From Congregicoccus sp964517665 (GTDB lineage: Bacteria; Verrucomicrobiota; Verrucomicrobiia; Opitutales; Opitutaceae): DNA of 35,300 nucleotides. Below the pieces are notes generated by a model, which saw only the letters and a list, made by a program, of their open reading frames with translations, did not search any database and had not been told where the DNA came from. Both the position numbers and the translations under genes were made by a program. Location of the stretch: assembly GCA_964517665.1 (NCBI GenBank), contig CAZFCY010000027.1:1-35300 (forward strand), written 5' to 3'. Shown here piece after piece: positions 1 through 8,402 of this stretch (the first letter of the stretch is position 1; each line of letters opens with the position of its first letter).

Positions 1-25
1 CGCCCGCGCGCCAGCCGGCGCGCGT

Positions 26-514
26 TCAAATATCGATGATGTCGTTGTCCTTCCCGGCGCCGCGCCGCCCGGGAGCGCCGGGTCGCGGCGGAGGCCGCGT
101 GCGCACGCGAACCGTGTTTTCACCGAGCATGTTGCCGAGAAGCAGGTTGATCAGGCTCACGATCAGGGCGCCGAAAAACGCGGCAAAAAATCCGGACACG
201 TAAAACCCGTCCACGAAATGCGCCGCCAGCATGAAGAGCAGGGCATTGATGAAGAGGATGCCGAAGCCGAGCGTGAGGATGACGAACGGAAGCGCGAAGA
301 AGACGAGCAGCGGCTTGAGAAACGCGTTGAACAGGCCCAGCAGCACCACGACGATCACGAGCGATGTGCCATCGCGATAGTCGATTCCCGGAATGATCGT
401 CGCCGCCGCCAGGATGCCGAGGGCATTGATCGCCCACCGGAGAAGAATGGTGATGAGCGGATGTCGCCGCATGCGCCGCACAAAGTCACAAAGCCCCGCC
501 ATCGCAACCCCCAT
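26..514 (-). CDS. YvlD / phage-holin-4 superfamily membrane protein
   Basis: Predicted small integral membrane protein of about 162 residues. Four hydrophobic segments are visible. They carry the family pattern of a first helix leading to IPGI, then GLFNAFLKPLLVF, ILTLGFGILFINALLF and a last helix ending LINLLLGNML. This fits the YvlD/DUF360 family (phage_holin_4_2), whose cellular role is unknown; the holin name is historical. The C-terminus is a charged, proline- and arginine-rich tail ending DNDIIDI. I chose the ATG at 514 because GGGAGGG lies just upstream; ATGs at 502 and 472 are alternatives. It is divergent from the glycosyltransferase, with only about 15 bases between the starts, so one of the two starts may be wrong. 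Confidence 0.8.
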   Translation of the reverse strand: MGVAMAGLCDFVRRMRRHPLITILLRWAINALGILAAATIIPGIDYRDGTSLVIVVVLLGLFNAFLKPLLVFFALPFVILTLGFGILFINALLFMLAAHFVDGFYVSGFFAAFFGALIVSLINLLLGNMLGENTVRVRTRPPPRPGAPGRRGAGKDNDIIDI

Positions 515-529
515 CTTCCCTCCCGCGCC

Positions 530-1615
530 ATGAGGATCGCGCTGGTCCAGGATCACTTGCGGCTCGGTGGCACGGAGCGCCAATCGGTGGAGCTGGCCAA
601 TGCCTTCGCCCGCGCAGGCCACGACGCGATGCTCGTCACCTTTCGCCCGGGCGGCGCGCTCGACGGAAAAGCCGCGCCCACCGTGCGGCGGGTTTCACTC
701 CAGAAACGCGACTGGAATCTCGACTGGTTTGCTCCACGCCTGCTCGAAACCCTTCGGGAGTTCGCGCCCGATATCGTGCAATTGATGGGCCGCATGGCCA
801 ACGCCCACGGCTGGCGCGTCGTCCGCGCGCTGCCGCGCGCGCGCGTCGTCGGCACGTTTCGCACGGGCAGAAAAATCCCGCGGCTCTACGCGCGCACCTT
901 GCGATGCGCGGCCGCCGTCGTGGCCAACAGCGATCATGCCGCGCGCGCCGCCGGCGGCAGGCATCGCGTCGATCCCGCGCGTCTCCACGTGATTCGCAAC
1001 GCCGTGGCCGGCGCGCCGCGTACCGAGAATCCGGATACACGCCGGATCGTGCGCGCGGCCGTCGGAACGCCGCCGGAGACGATCTTACTGCTCTGCTGCG
1101 CGATGATGCGCCCGGGCAAGGGCCATCGCGATCTCGTGGAAATCGCCGCCCGGCTCGACCCCGCGCTGCCGTGGGAACTCTGGCTCGCCGGCGACGGCGT
1201 GGAGCGCGCGGCCTGCGAGGCGCGCGCGCAGGCGCTCGGCCTCGGCGATCGCGCGCGCTTCCTCGGTCCGCGCGCGGACACCACCCAGCTTTATGCCGCC
1301 GCCGACATCGCCGTGTTGTCCTCGCACACCGAATCGTTGCCCAACTTCCTCGTCGAGGCCCAGTGGAGCGGCCTTCCCGTCATCGCCTGGGATGTGGCCG
1401 GCGTCCGGGAAACCTTCGTGCCGTCCGAATCCGGCCTGCTCGTGCCCGAGCACGACCGCGAAGGATTCGTCGCGGCCGTCCACGCCCTCGCCGTCGATCC
1501 GCAAACGCGTGCGCGCATGTCGGAGGCGGCGACCACCTTCGCGCGCCGCGAGTTCGATCCCGAGCGCCAGAACGCACGCTACCTCGATCTCTACGAACTC
1601 GTCCGGCGAGGATAG
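530..1615 (+). CDS. Glycosyltransferase, GT-B fold, family 4-like
   Basis: A 361-residue protein with the two-domain plan of GT-B retaining glycosyltransferases. The N-terminal domain opens MRIALVQDHLRLGGTERQ, with the glycine-rich GG(T/A)E loop common to family 4. The C-terminal nucleotide-sugar domain contains LLLCCAMMRPGKGH, LWLAGDGVER and an E-x7-E signature (E268 and E276 in ESLPNFLVE) followed by GLPVIAWDVAGVRETF. It probably transfers a sugar from an NDP donor to a lipid or surface glycan. Acceptor and donor cannot be read from the sequence. No polysaccharide cluster surrounds it. The ATG at 530 is chosen because the family N-terminus begins there; the open frame upstream to 218 is antisense to the YvlD gene. 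Confidence 0.85.
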   Translation: MRIALVQDHLRLGGTERQSVELANAFARAGHDAMLVTFRPGGALDGKAAPTVRRVSLQKRDWNLDWFAPRLLETLREFAPDIVQLMGRMANAHGWRVVRALPRARVVGTFRTGRKIPRLYARTLRCAAAVVANSDHAARAAGGRHRVDPARLHVIRNAVAGAPRTENPDTRRIVRAAVGTPPETILLLCCAMMRPGKGHRDLVEIAARLDPALPWELWLAGDGVERAACEARAQALGLGDRARFLGPRADTTQLYAAADIAVLSSHTESLPNFLVEAQWSGLPVIAWDVAGVRETFVPSESGLLVPEHDREGFVAAVHALAVDPQTRARMSEAATTFARREFDPERQNARYLDLYELVRRG

Positions 1616-1632
1616 CACCTTGCGGCGACGCC

Positions 1633-1743
1633 GGACCGCCCCAGCGCGAAGGCGCCGCTGCCGAGCGCGGCTTGCGCGACGAGGGCGGCGATCAGAAAAG
1701 CCAGGTATTCCCAGCCGCCTCCGGGGGCGTCGAAACTACGAAA
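1633..1743 (-). pseudogene. Possible DoxX-type C-terminal remnant
   Basis: A stretch of about 37 codons reads FRSFDAPGGGWEYLAF and runs on through a hydrophobic helix to GSGAFALGRS. This resembles the last helix and tail of DoxX-family membrane proteins (a GGWEY turn, then a helix ending in a G-x-G pattern). No DoxX body exists upstream, so if the reading is right this is a gene relic in the spacer between two convergent genes. The match is from memory and short. Confidence 0.2.
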
Positions 1744-1800
1744 CCCCACTGGCAGACGCCTTACGTGGCGTGACGCCCGCCACATCGGTCGCGCGATCTG

Positions 1801-2595
1801 CTACTTCCCGCCTCCGAAAAACCTCAGCACTTCGGAGACGAATGCCTCACGCGCCTCGAAGTGTGGATTGTGCCCGATGTCGGACATCGTCACGATCTTC
1901 GCATGCGGGAAATACGTGTTCACCCGCGCCCGGTCCTCCGGCTTGAAATACCTCGAACTTCCACCCAGCAGGAAGAGCACGCTGCCATCGAAGCGATCGC
2001 CCTCGCCGAGAAACTCGTCTTCGAGCGTTGGAAGCGCGTCCGTGATCCCCTGGAGGTTGATCACCCAGCGAAAGCCGCTGCCCGGCTTGCGCTCGAGGTT
2101 GCTGAGAAGGAATTGCCGCATCCCCCACTCCGGGACGAACCCCTCGATCGTTTTCTCCGCCTCCTGCCGCGACGCGAGCGTGTGCAGGTCGAGCGCGTGC
2201 ATCGCCTCGAATTCCTTCACGTGACCCGCCGCATACGCGCGCGGCGCGATGTCCACGGCGATGAACTTTTCCAGGCGCTGCGGGAAACGGCAGGCCAGGA
2301 CCATGCCGACCTTGCCGCCCATGCTGTGGCCGATGAGCCGCGCTCGCTCGATGCCGTGCGCATCCATCCACGCCGTGATGTCCGCCGCCATCGTCGCATA
2401 GTCCATCTCTCGCGCGTGAAACGAGTCGCCGTGGTTGCGCAGGTCGAGCGCGCAGACGTGAAAGTGCTCGGCGAGATCGCGGCCGGCCGACTGCCAGTTG
2501 CGCGACGATCCGAGCAAGCCGTGCAGGATGAGGAGTGGCGGCCGGCCTTCGCCGCCGAAATCGCGATGCGCGAGGATGGGCATGGTCTTTGTCAT
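1801..2595 (-). CDS. Alpha/beta hydrolase, YbfF/ABHD11-like esterase
   Basis: A 264-residue alpha/beta hydrolase. Visible features are the oxyanion-hole segment HGLLGSSRNW (residues 25-34), the LDLRNHGDS motif, the nucleophile elbow G-H-S-M-G-G with Ser91, a V-D-I-A-P motif (D115, typical of the YbfF/ABHD11 group) and His242 in SDIGHNPHFE. It is expected to be a cytosolic serine esterase acting on acyl esters; the natural substrate is unknown. The start at 2595 (MTKTMPIL) is preferred over ATG 2583, which has no ribosome-binding sequence; the open frame further upstream has no family similarity. It is divergent from mutS with about 90 bases between the starts. Confidence 0.85.
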   Translation of the reverse strand: MTKTMPILAHRDFGGEGRPPLLILHGLLGSSRNWQSAGRDLAEHFHVCALDLRNHGDSFHAREMDYATMAADITAWMDAHGIERARLIGHSMGGKVGMVLACRFPQRLEKFIAVDIAPRAYAAGHVKEFEAMHALDLHTLASRQEAEKTIEGFVPEWGMRQFLLSNLERKPGSGFRWVINLQGITDALPTLEDEFLGEGDRFDGSVLFLLGGSSRYFKPEDRARVNTYFPHAKIVTMSDIGHNPHFEAREAFVSEVLRFFGGGK

Positions 2596-2686
2596 TGCGA
2601 GGCCCCAACCCGCGTGGCAATCCCCACCTTCCTCCGGCCCCGGCCGCCCTCCGACCGTCTTTTCTCGATTCCAACGACCCTCGCGC

Positions 2687-5257
2687 ATGGCCAAGAGCGA
2701 CAAACTCACCCCGATGATGCAGCAGTACTGGGAGGTGAAAAACGGCCTTCCGCCAAACACGGTGCTGTTGTTTCGCCTGGGTGACTTCTACGAGATGTTC
2801 CACTCCGACGCCGAGCAGGGCGCGAAGGTGCTCGGGATCACGCTCACACGGCGCAACGACTACCCGATGGCGGGCATCCCGTATCACGCCGCCGAGGCCT
2901 ATGTCGGCAAGCTGCTCGCCGCCGGCCTGAAGGTCGCGATCGTCGATCAGCTCGAAGCGCCCCAGCCCGGCAAACTGGTGAAACGCTCGCTCACGCGCAT
3001 CCTTTCACCCGGCACGACGCTCGAGGCGAACCAGCTCCAGGCTCATCGCAATCAGTATCTCGTCGCGCTCGACTGGAACAAATCCGGCCTCCACGCCGCC
3101 TGGCTCGACCTGTCCACCGGCGAGTTTCAACTCGCGACCGACGCCGCGCCGGAAAGCCTCCTGCCCGTCCTCACCGCGCTCGCGCCCGCGGAGATCGTCC
3201 TCGCCGAAAGCGCCCTCGAGGAATGGCGCGCCCATCCCCACGAACACACGCCGCATCGCGCGCTCGCCGGTTTCTGCGAGGGACGCACGATCAGCGAGAT
3301 CCCGGGCTATCATTTCGAAATCCCGCCAGGCGCGCGGCTCGTGATGGAAACGCTCGGCGTGCTCAACCTCGAGGGATTCGGCCTCGACACGCGCCACCCC
3401 GCCCTCGGGGCCGCCGGCGCGCTCGTCCACTACGCGACGGAAAACCTCTGCGCGAAACCGGAGAACCTGCGCTCGATCCGCGAGTATCGCAGCAGCGCCA
3501 CGCTCCTCGTCGATCCCGCGACGATGCGCAATCTCGAGATCTTCCAATCCGCCCGCGGCACGCGAGACGGCAGCCTGCTGGCGGCGATGGACGCCACCGT
3601 CACCGCCGCCGGCGCGCGCCAGCTCGAACAGTTCCTCATCTCGCCGCAGCTCGATCCGGCCGAGCTGCAACGGCGCCAGGCGTGCGTCGGCGCGTTCGTC
3701 GCCTCGCCCGTATCCGCAAATCAACTACACGAGGAGCTTCGACGCGTGCGCGACGTCGCCCGCATCCTCGGCCGGCTGCAAAATCGCCTGCGCAACCCGC
3801 GCGAACTCGGCGGCGTGCGCGACACGCTCGGGCAGCTTCCCGCCCTCATCGCCGGGCTCGGCGCGTTCGACTCGCCGGAGGTCGCCGGCCTCGCCGCGCG
3901 CATCGAGGATCTGCCGGCGTTGCGCGACCTGCTGCGGCGCGCCCTGCGCGAGGAATTGCCCGCGAAGCTGGAGGACGGCGGTTTCATCCAGACCGGTTTC
4001 GACGCCGGGCTCGACCGCCTGCTCTCGCTCACGCGCGACAACCAGCACTGGCTCGCCGAGCTCGAGCGCTCGGAACAGGAGCGCACCGGCATCAAGAGCC
4101 TGAAAGTGCGTTTCAACAACGCATTCGGCTACTTCATCGAGGTCACGAAATCGAATCTCTCGCTCGTGCCCGAAAACTACATACGCAAACAGACGATGGT
4201 GAACGGCGAGCGCTTCATCACCGAGGATCTGCGCCAGAAGGAAAAGGAGATCTTCCACGCCGAGGAAAACGCGAAGGCGCGCGAGCAACAGCTCTTCGCC
4301 GATCTCGTCGCCGCCGTGCTCGACTCCGCCGACGCGCTCCGCCGCACCGCGCTCGCGCTCGCCGAACTCGACGTGTTTCTCGGCTGGGCCGCGGCCGCGC
4401 GCGAATGGGATTATTGCCGGCCGGAACTCGACGAAAGCGACGCGCTCGAGATCACCGAGGGCCGCCATCCGGTGGTCGAGCAGATGATGAAGAAGGACGC
4501 GCTCGGTCTGGCCGGCACGCACAGTTTCGTGCCCAACGACACGCTCGTCGCGGCCACCGGCCCGCAGGTGCTGCTCATCACCGGCCCGAACATGGCGGGC
4601 AAATCGACCTACATCCGGCAGGTCGCGCTCATCGCGCTCATGGCGCAGGTCGGCGCGTGGGTTCCGGCAAAGTCGTGCCGCCTCGGCCTCGTCGATCGCA
4701 TCTTCTCGCGCGTCGGCGCGAGCGACGATCTCGCGCGCGGCAACTCGACGTTCATGGTCGAGATGAACGAGACCGCCAACATCCTCAACAACGCCACCGA
4801 CCGCTCGCTCATCATCCTCGACGAGATCGGCCGCGGCACATCGACTTACGACGGCTTGAGCATCGCCTGGGCCGTGGTCGAACACCTCCACCGCGATCCC
4901 GCCCGCGGTCCGCGCACGCTCTTCGCCACGCATTACCAGGAACTCACGCAACTCGACAAACACCTCGCGCGCCTGAAAAACCTGTCGGTCGCGGTCAAGG
5001 AGTGGAACGACGAGATCGTCTTCGTCCGCCGCGTCGTCGAAGGCGCCGCGGACCGCAGTTACGGCATCCAGGTCGCCAAGCTCGCCGGCCTCCCGCGCGA
5101 AGTGATCGGACGCGCCACCGAAATCCTCGGCAAACTCGAATCCGACGAAGCCGTCGTCACCGTCTCCGCCCCCGCCCCCAAGCCACGCCCCAAACGCACG
5201 ATCCAGGTCGCGCCGGCGGAAGACGCGCAACTGAATCTGTTTGACGGGGTGGATTGA
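2687..5257 (+). CDS. mutS: DNA mismatch repair protein MutS
   Basis: An 856-residue MutS, a normal length for the family. It binds mismatches and small loops in DNA and recruits MutL. The N-terminal mismatch-reading motif is GDFYEMF (F34, E36). The ATPase domain has Walker A G-P-N-M-A-G-K-S-T at residues 633-641, Walker B LIILDEIGRGTST (D712, E713) and the ATHYQEL segment. The C-terminus ends with a short dimerisation-type tail, AQLNLFDGVD. The ATG at 2687 (MAKSDKLTPMMQQYWEVK) matches the usual MutS N-terminus; the longer open frame back to 2498 is antisense to the hydrolase gene. It appears to be transcribed alone, ending at a hairpin at 5271. Confidence 0.98.
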   Translation: MAKSDKLTPMMQQYWEVKNGLPPNTVLLFRLGDFYEMFHSDAEQGAKVLGITLTRRNDYPMAGIPYHAAEAYVGKLLAAGLKVAIVDQLEAPQPGKLVKRSLTRILSPGTTLEANQLQAHRNQYLVALDWNKSGLHAAWLDLSTGEFQLATDAAPESLLPVLTALAPAEIVLAESALEEWRAHPHEHTPHRALAGFCEGRTISEIPGYHFEIPPGARLVMETLGVLNLEGFGLDTRHPALGAAGALVHYATENLCAKPENLRSIREYRSSATLLVDPATMRNLEIFQSARGTRDGSLLAAMDATVTAAGARQLEQFLISPQLDPAELQRRQACVGAFVASPVSANQLHEELRRVRDVARILGRLQNRLRNPRELGGVRDTLGQLPALIAGLGAFDSPEVAGLAARIEDLPALRDLLRRALREELPAKLEDGGFIQTGFDAGLDRLLSLTRDNQHWLAELERSEQERTGIKSLKVRFNNAFGYFIEVTKSNLSLVPENYIRKQTMVNGERFITEDLRQKEKEIFHAEENAKAREQQLFADLVAAVLDSADALRRTALALAELDVFLGWAAAAREWDYCRPELDESDALEITEGRHPVVEQMMKKDALGLAGTHSFVPNDTLVAATGPQVLLITGPNMAGKSTYIRQVALIALMAQVGAWVPAKSCRLGLVDRIFSRVGASDDLARGNSTFMVEMNETANILNNATDRSLIILDEIGRGTSTYDGLSIAWAVVEHLHRDPARGPRTLFATHYQELTQLDKHLARLKNLSVAVKEWNDEIVFVRRVVEGAADRSYGIQVAKLAGLPREVIGRATEILGKLESDEAVVTVSAPAPKPRPKRTIQVAPAEDAQLNLFDGVD

Positions 5258-5270
5258 ACCACGGAGGCGC

Positions 5271-5294
5271 AGGGGCGTGCCTTGGCACGCCCCT
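5271..5294. repeat. Perfect 11-bp inverted repeat after mutS
   Basis: The arms AGGGGCGTGCC and GGCACGCCCCT flank a TT spacer, 13 bases after the mutS stop. No T-run follows, so it is a weak intrinsic terminator at best. It looks more like a dispersed REP-type palindrome. Confidence 0.6.
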
Positions 5295-5483
5295 ACAGAT
5301 CGAGTGATCCATTCGCCTCATCTTCTCCATCCGCATGTAAGTGATTTTCATTCAAGCTGTTGTTCGCTCGAGCGGGCATCGTCAGGATAGGTTGATTTTT
5401 ACATATCATCAAATCCGTATTTGTTGATATTTACTCTGGACTCCGAAGCCGGCCTCATTTCAGATGCGTCGTTCTTTCAAATC
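5295..5483. other. AT-richer intergenic region upstream of the metE leader
   Basis: No gene is seen. Bases about 5388-5435 are clearly richer in A+T than the surroundings and contain TTGATTTTTACATATC and TTGTTGATATTTAC. The promoter of the metE leader is probably here, but I could not pick a convincing -35/-10 pair. Confidence 0.4.
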
Positions 5484-5672
5484 ACGGCCCTCGTGGGTCG
5501 TGTGGAATCGCTGCGGACGGGAAAGGCCGTGAGAATCGGCCACAGTCGCGCTACGGTATCGAGCCACAGGCCCTCATCCTAAACCGGTCCGAACAGCCGG
5601 AGGGAGCAAAGCACAGTCGCATTTCCATGCGGCCAAGACGAGAGGACCAGATGCGGGCACGGCTTCATCGGC
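5484..5672 (+). promoter_or_regulatory. Cobalamin riboswitch in the metE leader
   Basis: The leader carries the conserved core of the cobalamin aptamer in order: GGGAA near 5519, GGCC-GTGAGAAT-CGGCC, ACAG followed by CGCTAC-GGTAT (the B12-box region), then GCCACAG at 5563-5569. After an arm with CCGGAGGGAGC comes AAGACGAGAGGACC, which fits the 3' AGTC-GGAGACC part of the consensus less well. The order and spacing match the RF00174 type, but the outer boundaries are approximate. Such elements upstream of metE shut down the B12-independent enzyme when B12 is present. The aptamer ends about 75 bases before the metE start, leaving room for an expression platform that I did not resolve. Confidence 0.75.
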
Positions 5673-5746
5673 CGTCCCCGCGCAAACTCGGAGTCCGAAC
5701 ACCCGGTAGCGGTTTCTTCCAGCCCAAAGAATCGCTCATCGCATGA

Positions 5747-8149
5747 ATGGCGGACTCCATGAATATAAAGAAACCGATCACCCACACGCTCGGCTATCCC
5801 CGCATTGGGGAAAAGCGCGAGCTTAAGAAAGCCACTGAAGCCTACTGGGCCGGCAAGCTCACCCGCGCCGAACTCGAAGAAACTGGCCGAAGCCTGCGCC
5901 GCCGGAACTGGCTCACTCAGCAGAAGGCCGGAATCGAACTGATCCCGTCCAACGATTTCAGCTTCTACGATCAGATGCTGGATTTGACCTGCCTGGTCGG
6001 CAATGTCCCTCCCCGCTTCGGCTGGACCGGCGGCCAGGTCGATCTCGACACCCGCTTCGCCATCGCGCGCGGCGTTCGCCCGAAAGCCACGGCGAATACC
6101 CCAGCTGCGCCCTGCGGGTGCACCGCGTGCCAGCCGGTCGCCGCGACCTACGCGAGCGAGATGACGAAGTGGTTCGACACGAACTACCACTACATCGTGC
6201 CGGAGTTTCTCGCGGGCACGACATTCTCTCTCTCCGCGACGAAGATCTTCGACGAGTTTTCGGAGGCGCTCGCCCTCGGCATCAAGACGAAGCCCTGTCT
6301 CATCGGGCCGGTCACCTACCTCAAGCTCGGCAAGGTGCAGGACCCGGAGGCTCCGCTTTTCAATCGCTTCGAACTCCTGCCCAAGCTCCTGCCCGTTTAC
6401 GCGGAAATCCTGCGGAAGCTCGAAAAGCTCGGCGCGGAATGGGTCCAGCTCGACGAGCCGATCTTCGCGCTCGACCTCAACGCCGGGGAAAAAAAGTGCC
6501 TCGGCGATGCCTATGCGACGCTGGCGAAAGCGGCGCCCGGCCTCAAACTCCTCATCACTTCCTATTTCGGCGGACTCCGCGACAATCTGGGCGACTTCCT
6601 CCGCCTGCCGGCGCAGGCGCTGCACATCGACCTGGTGCGCGCGCCGCGCGAGCTCGATGCCGTGGTGCGGGAATTCGACCACTCCAAGCTGCTGTCGCTC
6701 GGCATCGTCGATGGCCGCAACATTTGGCGCGGCGATTTCGCGGCGGCCAAGCCGCTGCTCGAAAAAGCCGTCGCGCTGATCGGCGCGGATCGCCTGCTGA
6801 TCGCGCCGTCCTGCTCGCTGCAACACGTCCCCGTGACGCTGCGCAACGAGGCCCGGCTCGATGCGGAATTCAAAGGCTGGCTCGCCTACGCCGAGGAAAA
6901 GCTGGCCGAAGTCGTCGCCCTCCGCGACCTCGCCATTGGCGCCGCGGACCCGGACGCCATCGCGGCGAACGAAGCGGCCGCCCAATCGCGCCGCACCAGC
7001 AAGCGCATCCATCGCCCGGAAGTGAAGGAGCGCGCCGCGCGCATTGTCCCGGGGGATCGCAACCGCCAGTCCGCCTTCACCCAACGCCAGGCCCGGCAGC
7101 GCCAACGCCTCGGACTGCCGCCGTTTCCCACCACCAGCATCGGCTCGTTCCCCCAGACCGACGCGGTGCGCGCCGCGCGCGCCAAGTGGAAGAAGCGCGA
7201 ATTGAGCGACGCCGACTACGATAGATTCCTCGAGGCCGAGACGCTCGCCTGCGTGCGCTTCCAGGAGGAGACCGACATCGACATGCTCGTGCACGGCGAA
7301 TACGAGCGCAACGACATGGTCGAATACTTCGGCGAGCAGCTCGACGGTTTCGCGTTCACCGGAAATGGCTGGGTGCAGAGCTACGGCTCACGCTACGTCA
7401 AACCGCCGATCATCTTCGGCGACGTGGCCCGGCCGAAACCGATGACCGTGCGCTGGTCCGCCTTCGCCCAGTCGCTCACCAAACGCCCGATGAAAGGCAT
7501 GCTCACCGGCCCGGTCACGATTCTCCAATGGAGCTTCGTGCGCAACGACCAGCCGCGCAGCGACACGACGCTCCAGATTGCCCTCGCGCTCCGCGACGAG
7601 GCGGTCGATTTGGAAAAAGCCGGCATTGCCGCGATCCAGATCGATGAGCCCGCGATCCGCGAGGGGCTGCCCCTGCGCCGCGAGGATTGGAAGCAATACC
7701 TGGAATGGGCCGTGAACGCGTTCCGCATCAGCGCCGCGGGCGTGCGCGACGACACCCAGATCCACACGCACATGTGCTATTCGGAGTTCAACGACATCAT
7801 CGAGGCGATCGCCGCGCTCGATGCCGACGTCATCACGATCGAGACCTCGCGCTCCAACATGGAGCTGCTCGGCGCGTTCGTGAATTTCAAGTATCCGAAT
7901 GAAATCGGTCCGGGCGTCTATGACATCCATTCGCCGCGTGTGCCCAACGTCGATGAAATGGTGAATCTGCTCCGGAAGGCGGCGGCGGTGCTCCCGCCCG
8001 AAAACCTTTGGGTCAACCCCGACTGCGGCCTCAAAACCCGCGGCTGGGCGGAAGTAAGACCGTCGCTGGTCAACATGGTCGCGGCGGCCCGGGAGCTTCG
8101 GCATGCGATGAAGGCCGACGATATAGCGCAACACGTCACCAGCCAGTAG
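5747..8149 (+). CDS. metE: Cobalamin-independent methionine synthase
   Basis: An 800-residue MetE, which transfers the methyl group of 5-methyltetrahydrofolate-polyglutamate to homocysteine in the cytosol. The N-terminal barrel begins THTLGYPRIGEKRELKKA. The C-terminal catalytic barrel has PTTSIGSFPQT and all four expected zinc ligands: H675 and C677 (HTHMCYSEF), E699 (IETSRSN) and C760 (NPDCGLKTRGW). These keep a constant +34 offset from the E. coli numbering I recall. Part of the extra length is an insertion near residues 113-128 with C-G-C-T-A-C, just before EMTKWFDTNYHY. ATG 5747 gives MADSMNIKK; ATG 5759 is an alternative, and neither has a strong ribosome-binding site. A riboswitch precedes it and a terminator follows. 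Confidence 0.96.
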   Translation: MADSMNIKKPITHTLGYPRIGEKRELKKATEAYWAGKLTRAELEETGRSLRRRNWLTQQKAGIELIPSNDFSFYDQMLDLTCLVGNVPPRFGWTGGQVDLDTRFAIARGVRPKATANTPAAPCGCTACQPVAATYASEMTKWFDTNYHYIVPEFLAGTTFSLSATKIFDEFSEALALGIKTKPCLIGPVTYLKLGKVQDPEAPLFNRFELLPKLLPVYAEILRKLEKLGAEWVQLDEPIFALDLNAGEKKCLGDAYATLAKAAPGLKLLITSYFGGLRDNLGDFLRLPAQALHIDLVRAPRELDAVVREFDHSKLLSLGIVDGRNIWRGDFAAAKPLLEKAVALIGADRLLIAPSCSLQHVPVTLRNEARLDAEFKGWLAYAEEKLAEVVALRDLAIGAADPDAIAANEAAAQSRRTSKRIHRPEVKERAARIVPGDRNRQSAFTQRQARQRQRLGLPPFPTTSIGSFPQTDAVRAARAKWKKRELSDADYDRFLEAETLACVRFQEETDIDMLVHGEYERNDMVEYFGEQLDGFAFTGNGWVQSYGSRYVKPPIIFGDVARPKPMTVRWSAFAQSLTKRPMKGMLTGPVTILQWSFVRNDQPRSDTTLQIALALRDEAVDLEKAGIAAIQIDEPAIREGLPLRREDWKQYLEWAVNAFRISAAGVRDDTQIHTHMCYSEFNDIIEAIAALDADVITIETSRSNMELLGAFVNFKYPNEIGPGVYDIHSPRVPNVDEMVNLLRKAAAVLPPENLWVNPDCGLKTRGWAEVRPSLVNMVAAARELRHAMKADDIAQHVTSQ

Positions 8150-8159
8150 CAAGCCAGGG

Positions 8160-8199
8160 GACGGCGGCGCCCTGGTCCGCGAGTGCCGCCGTCTTTTTT
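8160..8199 (+). terminator. Rho-independent terminator after metE
   Basis: A 9-bp stem (GACGGCGGC / GCCGCCGTC) with a 16-base loop is followed directly by six T residues, starting 11 bases after the metE stop. It separates metE from the metF-folate genes at the transcript level unless read through. Confidence 0.85.
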
Positions 8200-8217
8200 C
8201 AGGCCCTTAAAGCCATC

Positions 8218-8391
8218 ATGTCCACACATCCCCTTTTTGATTACGTTTCCCGCACGCCGGCCGGGAAGAGCAAAGCCAGGTTCACGGTGAAGCCCGCGGC
8301 CGAGGCCCGGGCGCGGCTCGACGCCCTGCTCGCAAAATTCCCGGTGTATCCGCAGCTCGATCTGGCGGTGCTGCAAAAACACTTCGGCTGA
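8218..8391 (+). CDS. Small protein of unknown function upstream of metF
   Basis: A 57-codon ORF, MSTHPLFDYVSRTPAGK to LAVLQKHFG, lying between the metE terminator and metF. It ends 11 bases before the metF start. It is soluble-looking, basic, without signal or membrane segment, with an Ala/Arg-rich helix (AAEARARLDALLAKF) and a hydrophobic C-terminus. I do not recognise a family. Reasonable codon use and its place in the operon suggest a real gene, but it could also be a leader ORF. Confidence 0.5.
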   Translation: MSTHPLFDYVSRTPAGKSKARFTVKPAAEARARLDALLAKFPVYPQLDLAVLQKHFG

Positions 8392-8402
8392 AGCGCGTCG
8401 TC

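Noticed and set aside
3223..5244. Long open frame of 673 codons on the plus strand inside mutS
   Set aside because: Arg/Pro/Ala-rich composition typical of an off-frame reading of a high-GC gene; mutS explains the region fully.
5579..7294. 571-codon minus-strand open frame over metE
   Set aside because: Antisense shadow of metE without any recognisable domain; it also runs through the riboswitch.
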